Below the pieces are notes generated by a model. The model searched no databases and was not told the origin of the DNA. It saw nothing but the letters and a program-made list of their open reading frames with translations. Both the position numbers and the translations under genes were made by a program. Below are positions 48,301-58,995 of a stretch of DNA of 64,000 bases, piece after piece. Each line of letters opens with the position of its first letter. Position 1 is the first letter of the stretch. This DNA is from Burhinus oedicnemus (taxonomy: Eukaryota; Chordata; Aves; Charadriiformes; Burhinidae). The stretch covers positions 321,827 to 385,826 of the forward strand of contig VFFE01007601.1 in the NCBI GenBank assembly GCA_008921705.1, read 5' to 3'.

Positions 48301-51300
48301 AACACCCCTGGCCTAAATTACCTGCCCTTGAACACCCTTCCATGTATCCTGGGTGTTAGACCAAATCCCAGTGATTCCAAGGGCTTTTTGATCAAACTGC
48401 AGAAGAATCTATCTGGCAGCAGATATGAATGACTTTCTGATAAGCACTCCCTTCCTGCCCTTTGAGATCCATACGCTGCTGATAGCCCAGTTATTGAGTC
48501 GTATTGGAAAAGAGTGGAGACTTTTTGCTCTGCTAGCTCTTGCTTCAAGCCTAACTGCTTGTTCAATGTTGTCATGAACTTTTGCCTTCTTGCATGCTAT
48601 ATTTTGCTATCCAAAGCAGGAAAAGCACGAGAGAAAAAAAAAAAACCAACCCCTCATCCTAGAAGGAAATTAGCATCCGGCAGCCTAATAACCCATTCTC
48701 TGCAGCACATGCAGGGTAGTGTAATTAAAGCCATAAAATATTCAGAACTGATTTCTGCATTTGGAAGATACACTCGCAACATATCTAATGATGGCTGCTG
48801 CTGTGTGCCTGGGAGAGGAATTCTCCCCCAAAACGCTGTTCTCCCTCAGAAGCCTGCTGGTCCCATGCTGCCTTTCCCAGGGGAGATGAAGGTCAGATAA
48901 CCCAGGCAGCAAATAAGTTTAGTTCCTGCCCAGCCCCAACCCACATCTCAAGCAGTCGCAGCTCAATGCTTCAAAATTGAGTTGGGCTGTTTTCCTGCAA
49001 AAACCTCCTCAAGTATGTCTATGCTGTCACCCAAATGCACACCCAAGCCTCGCAGCACGTCCCGCAGCAGCGCCGTGCCGATGCACAGCAGTAACCAGCC
49101 GCTGCTCACCCACTCGGCAGTGACTGAACTCATCAGCAAAGCAAGAGGCACCCAGACACCAGCAGATTAATGTGATGTGCCCACAGATTCATGGCGCTCA
49201 TGGAAATGGTCCCAGTTCCCAAGAGGCTGGTGATTTACCAATGCACCTCATGGCACAGCGAGGTTTGCAAGTCTCTTCCAGCCCTGCCAATATCGGCATT
49301 CCTTTAAACTGCCCATCTGAAATGTCCCACAGACAAAAAGACTGCCCTGACCTAGGATTTTGTTTTGTTGGTCTTGGTTTTGTTCGATGAGTGTGAAAGT
49401 CTCCTTGAGTCTGTCATGTTCCCTTTAAAAGCAGAACAAATTCCCTAATTTATAAAGTTTTAAAAGAAGCATGAGAACTTAAGATGAAAAACCTTTTTAA
49501 GCAGAGTTAATTGGCAGTAGTGTTTTAAGCTGTACAGTAAACAGAAAGTATCCGATCTGTTTTAAGAAGAGATCTTTAAACTCTGTATCACATTTTTGCT
49601 CCTCTGCTTTCTACCCCTATTCCAGCCACTGCAGTGACAGCTTTGCCAGGTCTCACTCATCCCGTTGCAGGGCAGGCTCGTGAAACCGCTCTTCTCCTTG
49701 CAAAGCCAAAGCAGGTACTTTCTTATGTGTGCTGGCCTGCTTAAGAAAAGAGGGGAAGGAAGGTATCATCTGCTGTGGCCAGCAATGCTTCAGTCACAAA
49801 AGAAATAGGATCTATCTTGAAATACCTTGGTAGGAGATCTCCAGGTTGCTGCCTCCTGCTAAGTGTCCATCCACCTCTACACAAGAAAGAAGAGGAGGAA
49901 CCACCTGCAGCGCAGCAGTTCTCCCAACCTATTACATGGAACAAAACCCATTACCAGAACCCTGGACATCAGAGCCAGCAACTGCAAGAGTTTATTTTAA
50001 AACCCAGTAGTTTCTCCCACTATATTTCATTATGAGAACCAGAAATTCTTCTGCTCTGTGTAGCTAAGAGAGGAAATGCGGTTTGAGGTCCACCCTGCAG
50101 CCAGCTCTGAGCTAGAACAAAACTATTCCCACAATTCAGCTAAAATTTGCTTCTTTTCCTCTCAAAAAAAAAAAAAGCTGTCTTGTAGAGAGCATCAGAT
50201 GACTCCTCTTAATTTACAGCTACAGTCTTTAGGAGACATAACAAATAACAGTGACCTGTTTCTGAAATGTCTTGCTTCTGAAAGCCAAAAACGGTCTAAA
50301 TAAAAAATTCATTGATCAATATTCTCCCACCATTTTTCGCCAATTAAGCCTGTAAGTTAGTGTACCTTAAAAAATCCATCAGAGCAAAGAATACATGGGC
50401 TCAGCCTTGGCCGTTCACCTGTGAAAAAGAAAATTGGCTTAATTTTTATGTGATAATAATTATGTAACTTATTTTTGGAAGTAAATAATTCAGCAAGCAT
50501 GAGACGCACAACGCAGAAGAATGGGTTGTGCCCGTGTTTTGCCTGCTGATAAGGGACAGTTTTGCTGTCCCTCTGAATGCCTGCAGCACCAGCATTAACC
50601 TCTGCAAGCATCTTGGGAGAGAAATAAAAAAAGCCCTCCCAGCAAAGCTGAATTCCACTGCCAGCTGACATGTTTCTTTTTATCTACACATTTGTCTAAT
50701 TAAGAAGATATAGTGCCATTTTAATTTTCATATAAACTCTTAACTTCAATGGGGATGCATTCTGCAAACCAAACAAGGATTTATTAAGATAATAAAGCAG
50801 GCACTTCATAAAAATTTAAATGCCTGCTACGAGCATCTTTTTTGTGGAACTAAGAGGCCAAGAAAATCTCTTAAACAGGGAGGGATCTGCAGCAGTAAAG
50901 AGCTTCAGCAAGCCCCTGCCCGAGCGCATGCGTGAAGCCCGTGTGTGCAGGGGTGGCTTCCCATGGCTGAGGCCACTTGCCCCCCACGACACTGAGACTT
51001 CAGCAGGATTTTAGCTGTGTGCCAGCTTTGCACCTTTTCAAGCACAGGGGTGCACTGGTTTAAATTAATTGATTCATTTACAAGGACCTCGGCTAGGGGG
51101 GAAAGCATATTAGTTTCTTTTGCTTGTGCTGCATCATCTGTTTATAACGTAGTTAATCAAAGGAAGGGGAGATGAAGATCTTTTTTTGCCAGTGTGGCAG
51201 GAAAGACCGTGAAGCTTTAATTGACCCCCCGAGAGACAAAGCAAAAAGCTTGTGGAATGAGTTGGATTTTTAACACAAGGGCACATTTTCCTTTCAGTTC

Positions 51301-51855
51301 TGCTCTGGAGACTAAAAGAAAGGGTCGTGGTCCCAGCTCCCGGCATCCTGGGTGCAGCTGCTGTACCACCTCCTTACCTGAACTGTTTGAGAAGCGATGC
51401 CGATATCAATACCTCAGGGTAGTGACTCACAATAATCCCTTAAGCCCCATAATTGAAAAAAATGGCCACTGCTGACTAATGATTTTGGAGGCTGGGGCAT
51501 AATGAATTGAATTCTGCATAAGGTGCCTGAGGATTTTAAAGTTATCAGTAGCTCTGCCTCACTTGTCTGGGCTATGCAAGGTGTTCCCGAAAGCGGTGTG
51601 TCCTGGGGCAGCCAGGCAAAATATATCCAGGTCCTCTGAGACCAGGATTGCCAGGGACCAAGGATGCTGTCCCAAATGCCACGTCCCCCATCCCCTCCCC
51701 AATACATGGAGACAACAAGGTGGATTTAGGGGTCACAGCACTGCAGCAGGGTCCCAGCAGGGTGGGCGAGGAGGGATGACGGCCCTTGTGACTGAAGGAA
51801 AATTTCACAAAATGAAAGACATTCAGAGAAGGGACAATATCACACACCTCTTTCT

Positions 51856-51872
51856 GGGGGGGGGGAAGGGGG
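51856..51872 (+). repeat. G-run (G10 AA G5)
   Basis: Ten Gs, two As and five Gs in a row. A length-unstable homopolymer, often a sequencing weak spot. It offers too few separate G-tracts for a standard four-tract quadruplex. Confidence 0.85.
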
Positions 51873-52632
51873 TTAAAAGTCCCAAACACAGCATTTAGAA
51901 AGGTGGAAGAGGAGGAAAGGATTCTCAGAAATACTCAAAATGTGATGAGAAGTTCCTGCAGAGAATGGGTGAAGTGCTCTTGCTCTCTTTTAGATCCCCT
52001 TTTACCTGATAACTCTTCCAGTTATCTCTATCTAATCAGATTTCCCACCCTCCCCTTTAGTTCTGGGGGAGAGAGAGACCAAGAGGCTAAAAATATGTGT
52101 TACAGCACAAGCCAGGAATGGACAAACTTCCTACTCGCTCCTCCTCCCCTGGCCATGACCTGCAGCAAGATTGCACGAAACTGAGGACAGGCAGGGATGA
52201 GCTGGCTGGCCAGAGGAGGAGAGATGTGCTCGGAGCAGTTTGTGGTAGTAAGACTCGGCAATGTTTGCCCTACATAAAGTGCCGCCACATCTGGAAAGAT
52301 GGACAGCAGGTTCCAGCATCGAGTGTTGCTGAGGATTGCTACAGTTTGTGCCCAGTGCTGCACGTGGGCTCTGCATCTCCCTTCTTTCCTCTCTCGGTAA
52401 ACCTGAGGCACACAGGCAGCAGTTTCCTTAGTGGACCTGGCAGTCAGTAGGTTGCCATGAGTCCCAGAGGATTAACACATGGAATTTCCTGGAGGACCTA
52501 AGCCTACAGCTTACAAACACTCCGGTGAACGGATCCTCTAGCCAAAAAAGCAGAGCGTGCAGCTTGCACGATCACTCCCCAGGTGTGGACACCCATGTGG
52601 CAACAACGAAAAGAGGATTTTTAGATAGCAGC

Positions 52633-52660
52633 AATAGCTTTTTTACAAGTAAAAGCTATT
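52633..52660. repeat. Perfect 10-bp inverted repeat
   Basis: AATAGCTTTT at 52633-52642 and AAAAGCTATT at 52651-52660, separated by TTACAAGT. A perfect small hairpin with no obvious extension. Confidence 0.85.
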
Positions 52661-55600
52661 ACTTCTCCTTACAAAAATAATTTTGCCCTTCCCCTTATAC
52701 CACTTGCAGCTCCAACAATGCTGTCATAAATAACAGACATACTCAACCGTGCAGCACGCAAATCTAAACAACGCCGTAGCTGCTACTCACTTAAAATATT
52801 CTAGTCGGATTTCCTCTCTGCTGTTACAAGCATTATGTTTTCCCTCTTCTTCTCAAACAACTGTGATACTCACGACCACATTGCAAGAAAGTTCCCTGCA
52901 AGCCCCCAGCGTTATGCAGCCTCATTAGCAGCTTTGATTATTTATTCGGCGCATCTCCAGCTTGCCTGAGTGGCTGTAAGGCTGTCAGTCCTGTGGACTG
53001 ATTCATGTTGCCAGTGGTTAATACAGTTCAAGTGCCAAAGGCAAGCCAAAGGGCAAAGCTAAAAATAGGTAGTCGTATCAGCTGGGAAAAGTAACCAAGT
53101 CATATAATGTCAGCGACCCTGTGATGACCCTGTTGAGCTGGTGTTTAATAGAAGGCATTGAAAATGAAGACTTCATGCCTAAGGACATATTGACAACTTC
53201 ATGGAAATGACCATAACCCAGGACTGTTTTTCTGTGAGTTGTTTTTTTAATGATTGCTAATCTTGTTTAAGACAAGAAAAACTGCAGCTTACTTGAATGT
53301 TCTGGGTCTATAGGGAGGTTTCATTTCATTCTTCCTTTCCTTCCTACAAAGCACCAGATGCTAGACAGGATTAGACAGCAGTTTGAGCTAGAATGCAAAA
53401 AAATAGCCTTAAGAAACATTTGCACTGCCTCAAAAATGCTCCTGGAAGCAGACATCCAGATCCTGGTCCTCATTTGAACCAGCTTTTTTTCCTTCACTGC
53501 AGCAGCGCTAAGGAGATTGACTGAAAATTATCAAAGATGTCCTATGTATAATGCCCCCAGGACAACTGACCAATGGCCCACGGACCATGTCCAGTTTTTA
53601 GTTAGCAGGGCAGGAGCATACCTTCAGCCTTGTCTGGAAATGCCCAGTTTTGACCTTTTTATCTTATACTGGAAGAAAAAGCCAGCCCACTCTTCTCTTC
53701 ATTTTGTGGGAAACAGTTTCTTTAGAAGCATTTCCTCTGACTTTCCAAATCAAATTGTCACCTAGAAATTCTTCATTGTTATACCAAAATGCAAGTGATG
53801 AGTATTACTGCCAAAGGAAGCCACAGATGTATAAAAAATAGCTTTATTTTTAGATTATCCCTTAAAAGGCATAATGACCCTTTATCACTACTGGATGAAT
53901 AGAGATTTTTCTGGTTCGCGAAGGCCAAATCATCCATATTCATGCCAAACACACAGAGTTCCTGTCAAAAAGGCTTTAATCAGGCACAAGGCAGAATGTA
54001 GGTTACTTTTGCACCAATAGCTCCTGATATGGTGATCTACAAAGTGTCATAGCAACCAGTCCTACAATGGGCTGAATTTTCCCTGAGTTATGCCAACAAT
54101 GTCTTGAGATGCAGGCCGGAGCAAGGAACCAGCTCCAGGGACTGCCGGCACCCTCTTCTTCAAGCTGCCAAGTTCCTGGGTTGACTCATATGAGAAAAAA
54201 AAGACATGAAGTGAAAAACCAGGAGGAATTTTGACTGAAAATGTTCTTTCCACTGGAGTTAAGCAGTACACCAAAGTTGAAGCATTATGTTCAAGAGCCA
54301 ACTATCGAGAAGGCAGGTTCTCCACACCATGGGGGTTGCTGGGATGGGATCTCGCTCCAGACATAACATTATTCCTAGCTGTCAGTCTTGCCAACACCCT
54401 TAAAGAATAGATGGCTGTGCTGTGACCTTCACAACATACCAGCTTGTAACAGGGGAGACACATCTAGCCTCAACTACACTCCTCCAGCCCACCAACGTTC
54501 ATGAGGGACCAGCACTAGGGAACTCTGCACCCTGGAGGATCACAACCTGGTTGTTTCAGGAGTACCAGAAATGCTTTTGCTGCTTGTAACTCATACAGCA
54601 CAGTGTGGCCATGATGTGACCTCAGACATGGAAGCCCAGACGTTCTCCAGCCACAAAGCATCCCAGCATGAGGCACAGTGTTATGGCTCCCACCATGTCT
54701 TCAAAGAGTGCTCTGGGACTCCACTGCCCTACAGCAGGCAGCTCTGACAGCCAGGCAAAGCGTCTTTTCCCAAATTGTTTTACCCTGTGTTTCCTCTCAA
54801 GTCTACCATTCACACTGCAATCAGCCTTCAGACACTCTTTATCTCCTTGAGACTCACATTCCCATCTCTTCACACGCACACCGTCTGCTCCTTGTACTCG
54901 GCTGGGGACAAGGAGAAAAGGGGAAGGAGTCATATCCCCCTTCAGGAAATGCTGATTGGATTATTTCAACCTGCTCCCTTCAAAACGTACCATTATGGAC
55001 CAACAGATAGCACACCCAGAGGTGACATTCTCCAAATAAATGATTACTTAAGGATTAGTCAGGCAGCTGTACCAAAGGCATATGGCTGGCTTTGCAGGAA
55101 GGATTACTGTAGCAAAGATGAATACAGATGACTGAAGCAGCCGGGGCAGGGACCCATCCTTCCACTTCAGCTGGGTATAAAGCTACTGGCTTGAGGTCTG
55201 TCTACCCATATTTAGCATCTTCTAGATGCTCCAGCAGCACTGCGTTGGGTAATTATGAAAGGAAGGAAATCCTTTGTAAAAAGAAAGGAGTGACAAACAC
55301 AAAAAAAGTGTTTGATTTCCCGAAAAAATCTTGATCAATGCACTGAAAAGTCTTCTCCATCCAGCTGGCGGTTTCTGAAGGACAGCAGAAAGACAAGAAC
55401 TTTCTGAAGCATTTTGAGTTGCAGAATTCATAGGGTTACCCAGGGAGCTCTGGCCGCAGCCCGAGCACACAGCCCTCGTGCTGCACTGCCAGCGCAGGCG
55501 CTCAGCAAACTTGTCATCAAAGTTCCCTTCGAGTGAGCTGAGGCCAGAGAGTTTGTGTCCTCCTTCAAACCCAGGACCTGCTCTCGCTTTGAGAAAAACT

Positions 55601-56172
55601 GTTCTCTGCGAGGCCCTAATCCAAATTTTAGCCCTGACAAGGGTGAAAAAAATGCTACAGCTGACTTCACTAAGCTTTCAAATCAGTCCCCTTGTCTGTT
55701 ACATTAATAATTGCAGCTTTTAGCGTACTGGGGCCCAGCGGTTTCTTAGGATGTAGCAGATGCCCTTTGATTGCTCTGCTTTTTTCCTCTTGCTAATTTA
55801 TTGCCCTTGTGACTCTGTCCAGAAAAATCCATGGGGCATTTCTGTCATTTTGGAGGGGGAGGGTGGAGGGGAGGAACAACAGTCACCCTCTAACACTGAG
55901 CCCCCAGCGTAATAGAGGCATACGATGTCCCCCAAGAAAAGAAACCAAACTCCCTCCTGCTCTCACCTAAAACCACACATGATCACCTCCTATTTGTGTC
56001 TTAGTGCCCACAAAATCATGAACAGAACTATTACAGAACAAGTTTGGTAGCAACAGGCCTTAATTCTATCAAGGTTCCTCTACCTTCATAATTTCAAATA
56101 CTTGTCAGCAGCAAAAAAGTGCCAAGCAAACCGCAGGCAACTGGAAAGACTTGATTATTGCCTTCTTCCTTT

Positions 56173-56184
56173 CCCCCCCCCCCC
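56173..56184. repeat. C12 homopolymer
   Basis: Twelve uninterrupted cytosines just upstream of the CpG-rich segment, within a pyrimidine-rich stretch. Confidence 0.9.
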
Positions 56185-56432
56185 ATCCTTTTTTTCCTTC
56201 AGCCATAGCTCTTTTCCACACTAACTTGCCACGGAAGAGAGCAGGTGATTTATGCTGGGTCCCTGCAAATCTCTCAGACACATTGCGTCGCTGAGTAGTT
56301 ATCAGCAGACTTTTCTACAGGACACACGCCGGCGCAGGGCTGGAAGAACGGGGGTGAATCCAGCTTGTTCGACGTCTCCATGCCACGCCTGCTGTTTTCT
56401 GTTTGCCCGTGTCATCCTCTTTTTTTTTAATT

Positions 56433-56452
56433 ATTATGATGATGATGATGAA
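56433..56452. repeat. ATG/GAT triplet microsatellite
   Basis: A short run of ATG/GAT triplets inside the CpG-rich segment. It gives poly-Met, poly-Asp or poly-His/Ile in different frames and inflates the ORFs there. Confidence 0.8.
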
Positions 56453-56825
56453 GCCGGCGCCCACAGGGGTTTCTGGGGAGCACAGACAAACCGGCTGCGG
56501 GGCTGGCAGCCCCGGCGCCCAGCTGGGCTCTCCCCCACTTGCCACCAGTTTCCCAGCCGAGCCGTGCTGGGGGATCCCATGGCCGGTCCGAGGGGTCCCT
56601 CTGGTGATGGGAAGCTGCGGCGGCCGGGAACAGAGCAGGGGCTGCTCCTGCTCTTTCCTTAGGGAGAACGAACTGCCCAGGGAGCCCCAGGCAGGTTTGT
56701 CTCCCGGGAAGCCCAGCCCAGCCCTGCCCGGCTCCCAGCGCCCTGTCCCGCTGGATACCCCAGCGGGACGCGCATCTTCCCCGGGATGCCCTTACACCGC
56801 CGCCGCAGCCCAGCAAGACGGGTTT

Positions 56826-56832
56826 ACCTGTG
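56826..56832 (-). promoter_or_regulatory. Minus-strand splice-donor-like motif
   Basis: On the minus strand the sequence reads ACAG|GTAAAC, exonic up to 56828 and intronic from 56827 downward, close to the vertebrate donor consensus. It lies inside the CpG-rich segment. No matching acceptor was identified in the window, so this is a motif only. Confidence 0.3.
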
Positions 56833-58061
56833 GGATCTGATCCCGTGGTGGTACGTGGCCCCCTGGGTCGGGCAGCATCGCAGCAGGCCGATGCTAATAA
56901 ACCCCATGTCAGGGGATGTAGGATTACTGCCCCTATAGCGGCGCAGGATGCGGTGGGGCCCCAGAGCATCCTTCCCTCTCCTCCGCCTCAGAGCAGGGAC
57001 GGGGACAGCAAGTCACATCCCAAAGGCAAAGCGAGGCACTGCCTGCACTCGTGTTTTTCAGGCTGCCGGATAATCTGTCTTTTAACCGAGTCAGAACTTT
57101 CATGAACAAGAAATACTATTCTTCCTTGGGCTTAGGGGAATGAATCAATAGTTCCTCCCCTCAATATGGAAAGCAGGAACACGGTCACACAACCCAAATG
57201 TGCACCATTTAGGGGAGAAAAAGCAAAACAGGGAAAGGACAAGTGATGTTAGTGCAGTGGGCAGAGGATGGACCAAAAGTGATTTTCTGATCACTGCAGT
57301 TCAGCAGCTCACACCCAACGAACTGGCTTCAAATACCTTTCTCACAAACCACCTACAGTGTGTTCCCACTGATGTAGCTCAAAATAATGAAATCTTCTTT
57401 AGAAACTGAAATCCAGCCACTATTTACATCTCAAGTGCCCCAAATCACTAGAGAGAAGATATCACTGTTTCCTCATCTCTAATGACCTGCCAAACCTGGG
57501 GGAAGGGGGTCAGATCCAAAGAGGTTTTTCTAGGACCCCTGGGCTCAGCGGAGACCGTAGCAGCTCTGGTAAGTGGAAAATACTGTGATGCTGGTCCCAG
57601 TCCTGCTTTCACGCTCATTTAGTCAGGTGTGATGCTGTCAATAGCAGTGGCAATGCATTACTTTAACACAGGTGTAATTTAGTAGAGGGTCATGTCTGCT
57701 TTTTTCCCTAAAGAACCTTTAAAAAAAGCAATCTGTCAGACCTTCCAATTCAGGTCATTCCCAAGTCTTGTTCTGCAATACAGTCATAGAGGAAAATGTA
57801 GAGTGTTTTCACTTTAAAGTGTGATGATAAAAGAATACCTGGTAGCCAGTAGGAAATTTCAAGTGGTGAGAGCAGTGCTTCCAACTCCTCTGGGGATCTG
57901 ACATTACATACTCCTCAGGCAAGTAAGTTATTAACTTGCTTCATTCATGCCCTTTAGCAGGAAGCAGAACTAAGTGCAAATCCAAGTCCTATCTATTGCA
58001 GATTTCATGCCTAGTTTGGCATCTTAGTTTTTTCCAGCTCTTGTAAGTCGGTGTTTATCAA

Positions 58062-58082
58062 CTGAGAAGCTCAGCTTCTCAG
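58062..58082. repeat. Palindrome, 10-bp arms
   Basis: CTGAGAAGCT, one central C, then AGCTTCTCAG: a perfect inverted repeat of ten bases each side. It lies 40 bases before a tandem repeat. Confidence 0.9.
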
Positions 58083-58122
58083 AAATAGAAATAGAAGAAG
58101 AAAAGTCTTCCTCGTAGTCCTC

Positions 58123-58164
58123 CTGTTTGCAGAATACAGCTGTTTGCAGAATACAGCTGTTTGC
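58123..58164. repeat. 17-bp tandem repeat, about 2.5 copies
   Basis: CTGTTTGCAGAATACAG repeats exactly at 58123-58139 and 58140-58156, followed by a partial third copy, CTGTTTGC, at 58157-58164. Confidence 0.93.
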
Positions 58165-58975
58165 CTTTGCACCCTTTCAAAGGGCAGGGTGCTAGCTTTC
58201 TGCCAGTGCTACAAGGCAGCAGCAAGATGTTCTTTTATACACCAGTGAGGATGGTGGCTCAGCAAACTCTGTTGAAGCATCTCTTACACAGACCACACGA
58301 ATGGAGCTGCTGGTGTTTCAGCACTGACACACTCTAGAAAGGTCCCGTCTGAATATCCCAGATGGTGGCAATGCTCCCTCTTTCTCCCTGACACCTGGGG
58401 TCTCTGAGAGCTCAGTCTTGTCACCATATGTGGGACTGCATAATTTTGCTTCAGGATAACTATTTTGAGTATGTTCATAGCTAACGGGCAGAGCTGGCCT
58501 CGTGACCAAGTGTGTCAGTGTGCTGCAGAACACAGACATCTTTGCACACAAGCAGTTTTCTTTGCAAAGGCACTCACGCACTCCGTAAGCCATTTTTAGC
58601 CTAACAGCGAGGAGTTACAGGTGCCACCCAGCAAAGGCTTTGCTCCTCTTATTACTTACCAGCAGAAGGTATTACTGCAGACTTGGAGCTTTCTTGCCCA
58701 TTCAGTGCGCTCGTGCTTAGGGCTTCCTCTGCCTGGAAAAAGAGCATTAAGAAGAAACTTTACGCTGTAATTTATTCCTATTTTACTTTCTTCACATTAA
58801 AACTGCATCCAGTCCTGCTTATGATGACAGCCTTATTCCCCAGCAAGGCAATCCTCGCACCCTCAGAGATGCACTTCTCTCCACAATTCTCAGTTATTAA
58901 TGAAAGTCTCCACTTTCTTGGCACCCTTAACCATCAAGCACTTCGGAGCAGAAAGCCAGTGCCCCACTAAAGCGA

Positions 58976-58995
58976 ACAGACAGACAGACAGACAC
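58976..58995. repeat. CAGA tetranucleotide run
   Basis: About five tandem ACAG/CAGA units. Short, and unlikely to be highly polymorphic. Confidence 0.85.

Larger units (their letters stand above)
45380..56295. other. Non-coding DNA, no gene recognised
   Basis: A long stretch without recognised exons, RNA genes or young transposons. The interval 45380-47360 is AT-rich with frames under 60 codons, the emptiest part of the window. The rest holds A12 at 48634-48645, A13 at 50164-50176, a G10-AA-G5 run at 51856-51872, a hairpin at 52633-52660 and a C12 run at 56173-56184. It also has AT-rich, homeodomain-type blocks near 50680-50830 and a compositionally distinct block at 52740-53060. The frames around 51414-52450 and 54622-55131 (up to 118 codons) overlap on both strands and have no domains. 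Confidence 0.5.
56285..57030. promoter_or_regulatory. CpG-island-like segment
   Basis: By hand I count roughly 45 CpGs in about 750 bases. GC is clearly above 60%, against CpG-poor flanks. My rough observed/expected ratio is about 0.6, so it is on the border of formal CpG-island criteria and by far the most CpG-rich part of the window. It holds runs such as CACGCCGGCGCAGG, CTGCGGCGGCCGGGA and CACCGCCGCCGCAGC. On the minus strand a strong donor motif, CCCACAG|GTAAACC, sits at 56828/56827, as expected if a transcript started in the island and ran leftward. The 180- and 145-codon frames here are probably products of high GC. No TATA box was seen. Confidence 0.5.

Noticed and set aside
56403..56969. 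180-codon minus and 136-145 codon plus frames in the CpG-rich segment
   Set aside because: High GC depletes stop codons on all frames. The triplet microsatellite adds poly-His/Met, and no family resemblance was seen.
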